This document shows positions 1 to 8,590 of a stretch of DNA of 64,000 nt, piece by piece. The stretch lies in the NCBI RefSeq assembly GCF_000412695.1, contig NC_021499.1, forward strand, positions 2,976,001 through 3,040,000. The letters are read 5' to 3'. Numbering within the stretch: the stretch's first letter is position 1; every line of letters begins with the position of its first letter. Both the position numbers and the translations under genes were made by a program. The notes below the pieces were generated by a model. It had not been told where the DNA came from and made no database searches. It worked only from the letters and a program-made list of their open reading frames with translations. The stretch comes from Pseudomonas resinovorans NBRC 106553 (GTDB taxonomy: Bacteria > Pseudomonadota > Gammaproteobacteria > Pseudomonadales > Pseudomonadaceae).

Positions 1-705
1 GCCTACCAACGTATCGCCGACGCGGAACGCTTCATGCACTTCAGCCACGTCGACGAGGCGCTGTACCGTGGGCACCTCCTGCGCGCCCGCGCGCGCCTGT
101 GGCTCAGCCAGGGCCGCGCGGCCCAGGCGGACAAGGTCCTGCGTTCGATGCCGGCGTCGATGCTGAATACCTCCCCCTACGGCGCACCCGAGTTGCACCT
201 GGGCCTGCGCCTGCTGCAACTGCAGGCGCGCCTGGCCGTCGGCGACCTGGACCAGGCGCTGCCGGAACTGACCGCCCTGCATGCCCGGGCACTGGCGGAG
301 GGCCGGCGGGTGGTGGCCTGCGAGGTTGGCTTCAGCCTGGTGGAGGGGCTCTACGCCTCGAACAAGCCCGGCCAGGCCAAGCAGCTGCTGCTGGACACCC
401 TGGCCCTGGCCCGGCAACTGGGCCTGGCCAGTGCCGAACGGGCCTTCGCCCTGCGCAGCCCGGCACTGATGCGCTGGGCCGGGGATGCCTCTCGCGGTGA
501 CGGCGAACCGGTCGCGCTGCTCACCCGACGGGAAATGGAAGTGCTCAAGCTGGTGGCCCAGGGGCTGGCCAACCAGCAGATAGCCGAGGCGCTGTTCATC
601 TCCCTGCACACGGTGAAGACCCATGCCCAGCGCATCAACTTCAAGCTCGGGGTGGAGCGCCGGACCCAGGCCCTGGTGCGGGCGAAGGAGTTGGGGTTGG
701 TGTGA
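1..705 (+). CDS. LuxR-family (MalT/LAL-type) transcriptional regulator, C-terminal part
   Basis: The frame is open from the first base, so the N-terminus lies outside the window and only about 234 residues are visible. The last 60 residues form a classic LuxR/GerE helix-turn-helix: LTRREMEVLKLVAQGLANQQ, then the recognition helix around SLHTVKTH. The preceding 160 residues are Ala/Leu-rich helical repeats like the TPR-like region of MalT-type (LAL) regulators. By family, an N-terminal AAA/NB-ARC ATPase would be expected upstream, but it cannot be seen here. It may regulate the divergent or nearby catabolic genes; no target is evident. Confidence 0.85.
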   Translation, partial: AYQRIADAERFMHFSHVDEALYRGHLLRARARLWLSQGRAAQADKVLRSMPASMLNTSPYGAPELHLGLRLLQLQARLAVGDLDQALPELTALHARALAEGRRVVACEVGFSLVEGLYASNKPGQAKQLLLDTLALARQLGLASAERAFALRSPALMRWAGDASRGDGEPVALLTRREMEVLKLVAQGLANQQIAEALFISLHTVKTHAQRINFKLGVERRTQALVRAKELGLV

Positions 706-724
706 GTGGGGCGCGTGTTGGCTC

Positions 725-760
725 GGGTTGATGGGTATCGTTGCACTCAACCCATCCTAC
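725..760. repeat. Short REP-like palindromic repeat
   Basis: GGGTTG and CAACCC arms flank GATGGGTATCG and are followed by CATCCTAC. The same core (GGTATCG, CTCAACCCATCCTAC) recurs at 36990-37020. This is a short intergenic repeat type common in Pseudomonas chromosomes. Confidence 0.6.
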
Positions 761-784
761 GATGCTGCTGCCTGATCGGTGTCT

Positions 785-1075
785 GACACGAAGCAGAGGA
801 GATGACGCCGCGCAAAGCGCCCCTTCAGTAGGCCGAGTGGAATCCTTGCAGAGGGGGACGAGCGGCATGGATGCCGCGAGAGCCGCGCAGGGCCATGGAT
901 GGCCCTTCGCGGCGGGCCCCCGGCGCAAGGATGGAGAGAGGGGAGTTTGGCGAAGCCAAACCCGGATGTCGGGGCAAGCCCTTTGCTTCCTTTGGGGTGG
1001 GCGGCACTCCGTCGACTGCCAAAGGGAGTCGCCCGGGAAGGCGAAACAGAAAGCCGAGGCACACTCGGCAATGAA
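785..1075 (+). repeat. Large intergenic repeat, copy 1 of 3
   Basis: This fills most of the 706-1213 intergenic gap. The block TTTGGCGAAGCCAAACCCGG, the following stretch on 'cggggcaagccctttgct', and 'gccaaagggagtcgcccggg' recur in reverse orientation at 22385-22675 and, more diverged, at 15845-16025. The outer part (GCGCAAAGCGCCCCTTC, GGCATGGATGCCGCGAGAG) is shared with the 22.4-kb copy only. Short reading frames exist in it, but without ribosome sites or consistent frames; I see no gene. Confidence 0.75.
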
Positions 1076-1154
1076 CCGAACACCCCATCTCCAAGCACGC
1101 TCCACACCGAATCTCTCAACCGGCATGAACCGTACCTTCCCCCGAGTCTCTGCG

Positions 1155-1187
1155 AAAAATAAAAAAAGGCGGCCCGAAGGCCGCCTG
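1155..1187 (-). terminator. Rho-independent terminator of the DUF1329 gene
   Basis: An 8-bp perfect stem (AGGCGGCC, 1167-1174, with GGCCGCCT, 1179-1186) and a CGAA loop are followed, on the minus strand, by a T-rich run (1155-1167 read as A-tract on plus). It lies 28 bases beyond the stop of the minus-strand gene. Confidence 0.9.
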
Positions 1188-1213
1188 AACGCGTCGAATG
1201 CAGAAGGTTTGGA

Positions 1214-2587
1214 TCAGCGCACGCCGGCCTGGCGCAGGGCGGCCGGGGTGTAGGCGGAGGCGGTGGCCTTGAAGCCGAACTCCAGGCTGCGCTTTTCCTC
1301 GTTCTTCAGGCCCACCACCGAGTAGCGGCCGGAGATCACGTCGTACAGCGCTTCGGCGGTGTAGCCGGGCACCTTGGCGTTGTAGTACTGCTGGATGTGA
1401 CCTTCACCCACGCGCCACAGCTGGCCACGCCCGTCGTAGTGGTCCACCAGGGCCAGCTGCCAGCTGTCCTCGTCGAAGTACATGTGGCGGGTGGCGTAGA
1501 TGTGGCGCTCGCCCGGCTTCAGCGTGCCCACCACTTCCCAGACGCGGTGCAGTTCGTAGCGGGTCAGGTCCTGGTTGATATGGCCCGGCTTGATGATCTG
1601 GTCGTAGGTCAGCCGCGGCGAATCCAGCTTGTAGGCGTTGTAGGGGATGTACATCTCCTTCTTGCCCACCAGCTTCCAGTCGTAGCGATCCGGCGCGCCG
1701 TTGTACATGTCGTAGTTGTCGGAGGTGGCCATGCCGTCGGCGGCGGTGGCCGGGCCGTCATAGGCCACCTGCGGGGCGCGGCGCACGCGGCGCTGGCCGG
1801 CGTTGTAGAGCCAGGCCATGCGCGGTTCGCTGACCTGGTCGATGGTCTCGTGGACCAGCAGTACGTTGCCGGCCAGGCGCGAAGGCGCGGTTACCCGCTG
1901 GATGAAGTAGAAGAGGATGTTGTCCGCCTTGCCCGGGGCCTGGTCGGCGAGGTTGCCCGGATAGGACACCTCATCCTCGAAGTGCACCATGCTGTAGGAA
2001 CCGTTGACCTGCGGTTGCACGCGGGTCATCAGGCGCTTGATGTTGCCGCCCCGGTAGCGGGTGGTGTGGTTCCAGACCACTTCGACGCCGGTCTTGGGCA
2101 TGGGAAAGGCGTAGTAGCGGCTGTCGGCGAAACCCTTCAGGCCGTTGCCGCCGCCCACGCTTTCGGTGTTCAGGGCGCTGGTCTTGACCAGCGAGTAGAC
2201 GTCGTCCGGCAGGGCGGCGGTGCGGTGGGTCTTGTACACCGGGATCTTGTAGCTGTCCGGGTAGCGCTTGAACATCGCCATCTGGCCGGCGGACAGCTTG
2301 TCCTTGTATTGCTCGGCGTTGGCGGCGGTGATGGTGAACAGCGGCTGCTCATCGGCGAACGGGTCGGCCAGGAAGCCCTTGGCGTCCACAGCGCCGGCGT
2401 TGCTCGCCAGGCCGCCGGTCCAGGCGGGGATGCTGCCATCGGCATTGCCGGCCTTCTCGGCACCCATGGGGGTCAGGCTGGTGCCCAGTTGGGCGGCTTC
2501 ATCGGGGGAAACCTTGGCCATCACGCTGGTAGCCAGCAGGCTCAAGGCCAGCGCACCGGTGGTCAGGAGGGTACGGGTCGTGGTCAT
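1214..2587 (-). CDS. DUF1329 domain-containing exported protein
   Basis: 457 residues beginning with a Sec signal peptide (TTGALALSLLATSVMA, cleavage near residue 24) and then KVSPDEAAQLGTSLTPMGAE, the typical start of the DUF1329 family (related to outer-membrane lipoprotein-sorting proteins). A GAGGAA ribosome site sits 7 bases before the ATG. The DUF1302 gene ends 27 bases upstream, so the two form an operon. The pair is repeatedly found with pathways for hydrophobic substrates such as steroids and terpenoids; the biochemical role is not established. The operon diverges from the catabolic ABC cluster across three shared palindromes, which suggests co-regulation and an outer-membrane uptake or lipid-handling role for that substrate. 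Confidence 0.88.
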   Translation of the reverse strand: MTTTRTLLTTGALALSLLATSVMAKVSPDEAAQLGTSLTPMGAEKAGNADGSIPAWTGGLASNAGAVDAKGFLADPFADEQPLFTITAANAEQYKDKLSAGQMAMFKRYPDSYKIPVYKTHRTAALPDDVYSLVKTSALNTESVGGGNGLKGFADSRYYAFPMPKTGVEVVWNHTTRYRGGNIKRLMTRVQPQVNGSYSMVHFEDEVSYPGNLADQAPGKADNILFYFIQRVTAPSRLAGNVLLVHETIDQVSEPRMAWLYNAGQRRVRRAPQVAYDGPATAADGMATSDNYDMYNGAPDRYDWKLVGKKEMYIPYNAYKLDSPRLTYDQIIKPGHINQDLTRYELHRVWEVVGTLKPGERHIYATRHMYFDEDSWQLALVDHYDGRGQLWRVGEGHIQQYYNAKVPGYTAEALYDVISGRYSVVGLKNEEKRSLEFGFKATASAYTPAALRQAGVR

Positions 2588-2614
2588 CGGTCTATTCCTC
2601 GTGGAATTCGTTAC

Positions 2615-4516
2615 TTAGAAGCTCAACCCGAGGCTCAGCGCCAGGAAGTCGCGGTCGATCGAGGTGTTGAAGTCGCCACCGAAGAAGTCGGTGTAGGACA
2701 GGCTGGCGGTGTAGGTGTTCTGGTAGTCGGCATCCAGGCCCAGGCTCACGGCCTTGCGGCCTTCCTCGAAGTTGCCGCCGGGGCCGGGGGAGTAGCCGTC
2801 GACGTCATGGGACCAGGCGATGCTCGGTTTCAGGTTCACCCCGGCGAACACGTCGTTGTAGTCCCACACGGCGCGGGCGCGGTAACCCCAGGAGGTGCTG
2901 GTGGTGAAGCCGTCGTCGTTGCAGTACTTGCTGACGTTCTCGCCATTGGGGCCGACGGTGCCGGCGTTGATGGCGGGGCAGGTGTTGTTCGGCAGCTCGC
3001 CCGGGCCGAACACCGGGTCGCGGCCATAGCGGGCCTGGCTGGTGCTTTCCATGCCGCCCACACGGGTCACGCCCACTTCGCCCACCAGGGTCAGGCGCTC
3101 GGCACCCATCACCTGGTCGAAGAAGTGCACGAAGGTGGTCTGCAGCTGGGTGATTTCCTTGCGGTCGTAGCCGGCCAGGGTGCTGCCGGGGATGGACGCC
3201 GGATCGCCGCCGAGCACGGAGAAGTTGGAGAACGCCGCGAACGGCCCGCCGAACTGCGCCAGGCCGCGCACGCCACCATACAGCAGGTCGGTGGTGTTGA
3301 GCTGCACCGGAGCATTGGGCCGGTAGCTGACTTCGCCGCTCCAGGCGGTGCCGGTGGGCAGCGTGGTGGAGAAGCTCAGGCCGTAGAGACGGATGTCTTC
3401 CGGGTACTCGATGAAATAGTTGCTGCCTGCCGCCACGTTGGCGATGGCCACGCCCTGGCGAGCCGGGCCGGGTACCGCCGGATTCGAAGCGCCGGCCAGG
3501 ATGCCGAGGGAGCGCTGGTAGGTGGCCTGGTCCGCCGCCTGCACGCTGAAGATCGGCGCGCGGCTGTGGTAGTTGATGAAGTAGGCGCCGAACTCGGTGT
3601 CCAGCGGCTCGAACATGTAGCGCATGGCCACGCCGAACTGGCCGCCGTCACGGGCGTCGCGGTCAGCGCCACGCGGCACGATCACGCCTTCGCGGGTGGT
3701 CTGGTAGCCGAAGGCCGGGCCAAAGGGCGCCAAGGCCGGGGACAGCACCGCCAGGTTGTTGGTGCAGCCGTCGGCCACCACGTCGGGCTGGGAGAAGAAG
3801 GTGCCGCAGTTGTCGACGACGGTCTGGTCCCACTCCAGCTGATAGAAGGCTTCGGCGGACAGGCTGTCAGTCAGGCTCTGGGAGACATAGAACATGTTCA
3901 CCGGGATCAGGCCTTCCTTGACCTCGGCGCCGGGGCGGCGGAAGGCCGACACGTCGATGGGGTTGATCGCGTTGATGCCGTTCTGGATGAAGGTGCTCTC
4001 GCCCCAGCTCACCACCTGCTTGCCCAGGCGCACGGAGCCAGGCAGGTCGGCAATGAGGTAGTTGTGGTAGACGAAGGCGTCCAGCAGCTGCGCGCCGGCG
4101 GACTTGGCGCCTTCCTTGCGGCCGCTGTCCTCGATGGGCTTGAACGGGCGGTTCTCGTCCTTCAGCTCGAAGTCGTACCAGTACTTGCCGCGCAGGAACA
4201 CGCCGGTGTCGCCGTACTTGAGTTCGAGGTCGTGGATGCCCTTGAAGATCTTCGAGAAGGTCTCGCCCTTCTTGAAGTTCAGGTGCGAGTCGTCGGAGGT
4301 CTGGCTCAGCCCGTCGCCGCCGTTGTTGGCACCGATCAGGTCCGGGTCGGCGCTGCGCATCGACCAGCTGGCGCCCACCGAGAGCGACGAGTCGAACTGG
4401 CCCTCGACTTCACCAATGTTGAAGCTGACCGCCTGGGAGCTGGCCGAGTAGGCCAGGGTGACGGCGATGAAGAGTGCGTGATGGCGGAAACGGGTGTGTC
4501 TTGTTCTTGCAGTCAT
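2615..4516 (-). CDS. DUF1302 family outer-membrane beta-barrel protein
   Basis: 633 residues, with a signal peptide (LFIAVTLAYSASSQA), then VSFNIGEVEGQFDSSLSVGA, the hallmark opening of DUF1302 proteins. It shows alternating short amphipathic strands and ends in LALSLGLSF; the terminal aromatic residue is the usual Bam-recognition signal of outer-membrane barrels. It is the first gene of the two-gene operon with DUF1329 and starts 212 bases from the nearest TGTAC palindrome (4728-4741). It probably forms a channel or substrate-handling barrel for the compound consumed by the divergent operon; the substrate is unknown. Confidence 0.88.
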   Translation of the reverse strand: MTARTRHTRFRHHALFIAVTLAYSASSQAVSFNIGEVEGQFDSSLSVGASWSMRSADPDLIGANNGGDGLSQTSDDSHLNFKKGETFSKIFKGIHDLELKYGDTGVFLRGKYWYDFELKDENRPFKPIEDSGRKEGAKSAGAQLLDAFVYHNYLIADLPGSVRLGKQVVSWGESTFIQNGINAINPIDVSAFRRPGAEVKEGLIPVNMFYVSQSLTDSLSAEAFYQLEWDQTVVDNCGTFFSQPDVVADGCTNNLAVLSPALAPFGPAFGYQTTREGVIVPRGADRDARDGGQFGVAMRYMFEPLDTEFGAYFINYHSRAPIFSVQAADQATYQRSLGILAGASNPAVPGPARQGVAIANVAAGSNYFIEYPEDIRLYGLSFSTTLPTGTAWSGEVSYRPNAPVQLNTTDLLYGGVRGLAQFGGPFAAFSNFSVLGGDPASIPGSTLAGYDRKEITQLQTTFVHFFDQVMGAERLTLVGEVGVTRVGGMESTSQARYGRDPVFGPGELPNNTCPAINAGTVGPNGENVSKYCNDDGFTTSTSWGYRARAVWDYNDVFAGVNLKPSIAWSHDVDGYSPGPGGNFEEGRKAVSLGLDADYQNTYTASLSYTDFFGGDFNTSIDRDFLALSLGLSF

Positions 4517-4727
4517 GCAGCGTGGCCCCTGCTGTTCTTGTTGTCGGCGAGGGCAAGCTAATCAATCAGGGGAGGGCGAGGTAACGGACAAAGTAGTGAT
4601 ATTGAAAGTCACTACTAAGGATGATGTTTTTCCCGCCGAAGCGTGACTGCACGGTCCTTCTCCGCCCGTGTCGTTTCCTCTCCCGCGCCGCTGCCGCCTC
4701 GCACCGGGCGCGCTTTCTCCTGCCTTC

Positions 4728-4741
4728 TGTACAGTCGTACA
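4728..4741. promoter_or_regulatory. Palindromic operator 1
   Basis: TGTACAGTCGTACA, the exact reverse complement of the second site. It lies between the DUF1302 start and the promoter of the plus-strand operon. Confidence 0.75.
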
Positions 4742-4750
4742 AAAAATCCC

Positions 4751-4779
4751 TTGCAAGTCCAAATACCTTCTGATAATTA
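4751..4779 (+). promoter_or_regulatory. Sigma-70-like promoter of the catabolic operon
   Basis: TTGCAA (4751-4756), a 17-base spacer and TAATTA (4774-4779). It is flanked on both sides by TGTAC palindromes (4728-4741 and 4781-4794), so a repressor bound there would occlude polymerase. Predicted from sequence only. Confidence 0.55.
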
Positions 4780-4780
4780 T

Positions 4781-4794
4781 TGTACGACTGTACA
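4781..4794. promoter_or_regulatory. Palindromic operator 2
   Basis: TGTACGACTGTACA begins 1 base after the -10 hexamer of the predicted plus-strand promoter. This is a typical repressor position. Confidence 0.75.
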
Positions 4795-4882
4795 GATGTG
4801 CTGAGCACAAGACGCACACTGATGGTGCATTCGCCACAACACTGAACACTAACAGACCGTAGGTGCTTTTCCGGATTGCGCT

Positions 4883-4896
4883 TGTACGGTCGTACA
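4883..4896. promoter_or_regulatory. Palindromic operator 3
   Basis: TGTACGGTCGTACA lies 28 bases before the start codon of the substrate-binding protein. Same TGTAC-N4-GTACA pattern as the other two sites. The likely ligand is the TetR protein at the end of the operon (14689-15324); this is inferred from co-localisation. Confidence 0.75.
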
Positions 4897-4924
4897 AAAA
4901 AACTTGTGTCTTGCGAGGTGTGGA

Positions 4925-6505
4925 ATGAAGGAAAAGCAACCTGGGGACGAGCGCTTCGGCGTAACCCGTCGTGAGCTGGTGAAAGGCACCGTAGGCCTGC
5001 TGTGGGCGGGGATGATGCTCAACGGCTTGCCGTTGCCGGCCTTCGCCGAGCCGAAGAAAGGCGGACGGCTGGTATTCGGCCTGGCGGGGGCGTCGACCAC
5101 CGACAGCCTGGACCCGGGCCTGGCCGAGGATGACTTCATGATGCTGTTGAGCCAGGCCCTGCGCGGCAACCTGGTGGAGATCGACAGCGCCGGCAACGCC
5201 ATCCCCGAGCTGGCGGAATCCTGGGAGTCCACGCCGGACGCCAAGGTCTGGACCTTCAAGCTGCGCGGCGGCGTGCAGTTCCACAACGGCAAGCCCTTCG
5301 TCGCCGACGACGTGGTCGCCACCCTCGACTATCACCGCATGGAAGGCTCCAAGTCCCTGTCGAAATCCATCGTCGCGCAGATCGACGAAGTGAAGGCGCT
5401 GGACGACAGCACCCTGCGGGTCAGCCTCAAGGGCGGCAACGCCGACTTCCCGGTGCTGATGAGCGACTACCACCTGGGCATCCTGCCCCGTGGTGCCGAC
5501 GGGCAGGTGGACTGGCGCTCCGGTGTCGGCACCGGCGGCTACATGCTCAAGGAATACAACCCCGGCGTGCGGGCCTTCGTGGTGCGCAACCCGAACTACT
5601 GGAAGCCGGGCAGGGCCCATGTGGACGAAGCCGAGCTGATCGCGGTGGCCGACTCGGTCGCGCGGCAGAACGCCCTGCTCACCGGCAAGGTCAATGTGAT
5701 CAACCGGGTGGAGATCAAGACCCTCTCGCTGCTGCAGCGCAGCAACAAGGTGCGGATCGCCGAAGTGACCGGCCTGAACCACGCCACCATGCCGATGATC
5801 GCCACCGCCAGTCCCTTCCAGGACAACAACGTGCGCCTCGCCCTGAAGTACGCGGTGGACCGCGAGCAGTGGGTGAAGTCGATTCTGCGTGGCCACGGCA
5901 GTGTCGGCAACGACCACCCCATCGGCGCCCAGCAGAAGTACTTCAACAGCGAGCTGCCGCAGCGCCAGTACGACCCGGACAAGGCGCGCTTCTACCTCAA
6001 GCAGGCCGGGCTCGGCAGCCTGGACATCGCCATCAGCAGTGCCGACGCCGCGTTCGCCGGGGCGGTGGACGCCGGCGTGCTGTTCGAGGAGAGCGCCCGC
6101 CAGGCCGGCATCAACCTGAAAGTGGTGCGCGAATCCAACGACGGCTACTGGATCGACGTCTGGGCCAAGAAGCCCTTCTGCATGTGCTACTGGACCGGCC
6201 GCCCGACCCCGGACTGGATCTTCAGCCAGATCTACGCCAGCGGCGCTTCCTGGGGCGACACCCAGTGGAACAACGAACGCTTCGACAAGCTCCTGCTGCA
6301 AGGCCGCTCGGAACTCGATGAGGCGCGGCGCAAGGCGATCTACTGGGACATGCAGAAGATGCTGCACGAGGAGGGCGCCACGGTGGTGCCGATGTTCATG
6401 AACCACATCATGGGCATGGGTACCGACGTGGTGGCCTCCGGCACCATCGCCGGGAACATGGCGCTGGACGGCATGCGCGCCATCGAACGCTGGTCGCTGG
6501 CCTGA
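4925..6505 (+). CDS. ABC transporter substrate-binding protein, peptide/nickel type (SBP_bac_5)
   Basis: 526 residues from the ATG at 4925, which has a GCGAGGTG ribosome site; a TTG seven codons upstream is less likely. The N-terminus VTRRELVKGTVGLLWAG is a twin-arginine signal, so export is probably by Tat. The mature protein has the family features of DppA/OppA-type binders: GGRLVFG, then LAESWESTPDAKVWTFKLR and a VQFHNGKPFVADDVVATL motif. It is the first gene of the ten-gene operon and would deliver substrate to the permeases at 9664-11446. The family binds many non-peptide ligands, so the substrate is open. Confidence 0.9.
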   Translation: MKEKQPGDERFGVTRRELVKGTVGLLWAGMMLNGLPLPAFAEPKKGGRLVFGLAGASTTDSLDPGLAEDDFMMLLSQALRGNLVEIDSAGNAIPELAESWESTPDAKVWTFKLRGGVQFHNGKPFVADDVVATLDYHRMEGSKSLSKSIVAQIDEVKALDDSTLRVSLKGGNADFPVLMSDYHLGILPRGADGQVDWRSGVGTGGYMLKEYNPGVRAFVVRNPNYWKPGRAHVDEAELIAVADSVARQNALLTGKVNVINRVEIKTLSLLQRSNKVRIAEVTGLNHATMPMIATASPFQDNNVRLALKYAVDREQWVKSILRGHGSVGNDHPIGAQQKYFNSELPQRQYDPDKARFYLKQAGLGSLDIAISSADAAFAGAVDAGVLFEESARQAGINLKVVRESNDGYWIDVWAKKPFCMCYWTGRPTPDWIFSQIYASGASWGDTQWNNERFDKLLLQGRSELDEARRKAIYWDMQKMLHEEGATVVPMFMNHIMGMGTDVVASGTIAGNMALDGMRAIERWSLA

Positions 6506-6520
6506 GTGCGGGAGTCGAAC

Positions 6521-7516
6521 ATGAGCAATCTCGATTGGCACCCGGTCAGCGCGGACGATACCCGCAGCCTGCGCAGCGTCTTCGGCACCTTCATGACCGG
6601 CGTCACCATTGTCACGGCCTGGGATGCGCAAGGTACGCCACGGGGCTTCACCGCCAACTCCTTCACCTCGGTGTCCCTCAGCCCGGCGCTGGTCCTGGTG
6701 TGCATCGCCAGGAGCGCCGGCAGCCTGCCGGTGTTCAGCGAGGCCACGGACTTCGCCATCAACATCCTCGGTGATTGGCAGCGGGACCTCTCCACCACCT
6801 TCGCCGGGCGCGGCGTCGACAAGTTCGCCGGCGTCGAGCTGCTGGAGTCGGAGCCGAGCGCCCCGTGCCTGGCCGATAGCCTCAGCGTGCTGCGCTGCAC
6901 CCGGCACAGCCTGGTGGAGGCGGGCGACCACGTGATCCTGATCGGCGAGGTGCAGCGCTACCGCAGCAGCCTGGGGAGCCCCCTGGGGTATTTCCGTGGC
7001 AGTTACGTGGATTTCGCCGAAGGCGCCAAGGCCATCCAGGTGGAGCGGGGCAGCGCACTGAAGGTCGGCTGCCTGATCGCCCAGGGCAACGGGCTGGTCC
7101 TGGTGCGCGAACCCGGCTGCGCCCACTGGAGCATTCCCGAGGTGTTCTGGCACTCGGGGGTGAGCCAGAAGGCGGTCATCGAAGACGTTTTCCGCCGGGT
7201 CGGCCTATCGGGCCAGGTGTCGTTCATCTACTCGATGTTCGAAGAGGCAGGGGACGACTTCACGCGCCTGATCTTCCGTGCCGACGCGGCCGCCGGCGCA
7301 CCCGCCGCCCGCTCCGGTGAGCGCGAGGTGCGGGTGTTCGCCGCGGACGAGACGCCCTGGCTGCTGGTGAAGGGCGAATACACGGTGAGCATGATCCAGC
7401 GCTTCTTCACCGAACGGGAGGCCGACGCCTTCGGCATCTACTGCGACACCGCCGATGGCGGACGAATCGCCGGCATCGCGGGCAAGCCCGTGCATTGGCT
7501 GGACTGGAAACACTAA
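6521..7516 (+). CDS. Flavin reductase with C-terminal Nudix-like domain
   Basis: 331 residues from the ATG at 6521 (GGGAG site 7 bases upstream; an in-frame GTG at 6506 is less likely). Residues 15-160 form a flavin-reductase-like (FMN-binding split barrel) domain: FGTFMTGVTIVTA, RGFTANSFTSVSLSP and ALVLVCIARSA. It should supply reduced flavin to the luciferase-like monooxygenase encoded next. From about residue 165 a second domain begins (KVGCLIAQGNGLVLVREPG) that resembles a Nudix fold, but the Nudix box is degenerate: the REXXEE core is absent from the SGVSQKAVIEDVFRRVGL stretch. The tail may therefore be regulatory or flavin-sensing. Typical members of this reductase family are only about 170-190 residues long. 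Confidence 0.82.
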   Translation: MSNLDWHPVSADDTRSLRSVFGTFMTGVTIVTAWDAQGTPRGFTANSFTSVSLSPALVLVCIARSAGSLPVFSEATDFAINILGDWQRDLSTTFAGRGVDKFAGVELLESEPSAPCLADSLSVLRCTRHSLVEAGDHVILIGEVQRYRSSLGSPLGYFRGSYVDFAEGAKAIQVERGSALKVGCLIAQGNGLVLVREPGCAHWSIPEVFWHSGVSQKAVIEDVFRRVGLSGQVSFIYSMFEEAGDDFTRLIFRADAAAGAPAARSGEREVRVFAADETPWLLVKGEYTVSMIQRFFTEREADAFGIYCDTADGGRIAGIAGKPVHWLDWKH

Positions 7517-7537
7517 GCCCATCAAGTGGACACAAGC

Positions 7538-8590
7538 ATGGAATTCAATCATTTCCTCAGTTCTTACCTGCCCGATCCGCAAGCCTCGGGAAGACAGCTC
7601 TACGACGACATGGTCGAGCAGGCCGTGGTGGCGGAGCAGGTCGGCTACGCCGGCATTTCCATTCCCGAGCATCACCTGATCAACATCCTGCTGGTGCCGT
7701 CGCCCCTGCAGATGGCGGTGAAGATCGCCTCGGTCACCCGGCGCATCGAGCTGGTCACCTCCATCGCCGTGCTGCCGATCCGCGATATGCGGGTCTTCGC
7801 CGGGGAAGTGGTGCAGGCCGACGCGCTGAGTGACAGCCGCCTGGTGCTGGGGGTGGGCCGTGGCGCCTTCCGCTACGAGATCGAAAAGCTCGGCGTGCCG
7901 ATGGACTCGACCCGCGAGCGCTTCGACGAATCCCTCGCCGTGCTGGAGGCGCTGCTGACCCGCGAGGAAGTGTCCTGGGACGGCAAGTACTACCAGTTCG
8001 ACCCGCTGACCATCATGCCGCGCCCCGAGCGGGAGATTCCGCTGATGGTCGCCACCATGGCGCCGGAGGGCATCCGGGCCTGCGCGCGGCAGGGCTTCTC
8101 GGTGCAGACCACGCCGCTCAGCGGCGACCACCAGATGCTCCTCGACCAGGTCAACGCCTTCCGCCGGGGCAAGGCCGAAGCCCGCAACAAGGGTGCCGGC
8201 AGCCGCCTTTCGTTGCAGCGCGCGACCTACCTGGCCCGTGACGAAGCCGACGCCCGCGAGAAGCTGCAACTGGCCCACGAGTACTACATGCGCTTCGACA
8301 ACGTCTTCACCGGGCCGGGCATCGTCAGGAACGGCGCCATCGAGCCGCTGCCGCGCAAGCAATCGATCGAGGAGCTGGGCAACAACCTGCTCATCTGCAC
8401 CCGCGAACGGATGCTCGATCAACTGGCGATCTACGCCGAGGCCGGCATCGACGAAGTCATCATGACCGCCAACTTCGGCCAGTCCCAGGAAGACACCCTG
8501 GACATGATGCAGCGCTTCGGCGAGCAGATCATTCCGTACTTCAGCAACAACCAACCCGCCAAGACCAAGAGGATCGGCCAATGCCTTTGA
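7538..8590 (+). CDS. LLM-class (bacterial luciferase-like) flavin-dependent monooxygenase
   Basis: 350 residues from the ATG at 7538 (AAGTGGA site). Family motifs are EQVGYAGISIPEHHLI, ELVTSIAVLPIRDMRVFAGE and SRLVLGVGRGAFRYE, all typical of the luciferase TIM barrel. These enzymes use reduced FMN supplied by a separate reductase, here encoded 21 bases upstream, making a two-component monooxygenase. Reactions of the family include Baeyer-Villiger oxidation, C-S cleavage and N-dealkylation; the neighbours (tautomerase, hydrolase, aldehyde dehydrogenase) fit oxygen insertion followed by ring opening or ester cleavage. The last 10 bases overlap the tautomerase gene, indicating translational coupling. 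Confidence 0.88.
   Translation: MEFNHFLSSYLPDPQASGRQLYDDMVEQAVVAEQVGYAGISIPEHHLINILLVPSPLQMAVKIASVTRRIELVTSIAVLPIRDMRVFAGEVVQADALSDSRLVLGVGRGAFRYEIEKLGVPMDSTRERFDESLAVLEALLTREEVSWDGKYYQFDPLTIMPRPEREIPLMVATMAPEGIRACARQGFSVQTTPLSGDHQMLLDQVNAFRRGKAEARNKGAGSRLSLQRATYLARDEADAREKLQLAHEYYMRFDNVFTGPGIVRNGAIEPLPRKQSIEELGNNLLICTRERMLDQLAIYAEAGIDEVIMTANFGQSQEDTLDMMQRFGEQIIPYFSNNQPAKTKRIGQCL

Noticed and set aside
1397..4561. Long plus-strand open frame (1054 codons) antisense to the DUF1329 and DUF1302 genes
   Set aside because: It mirrors two well-supported genes, has GC-skewed low-complexity composition (Gly/Val/His/Ala), and no ribosome site or family motif. It is a shadow of high-GC coding DNA.
4562..7153. 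Long minus-strand open frame opposite the substrate-binding protein and flavin reductase
   Set aside because: Composition typical of antisense shadows and the opposite strand carries convincing families; it also runs through the operator region.
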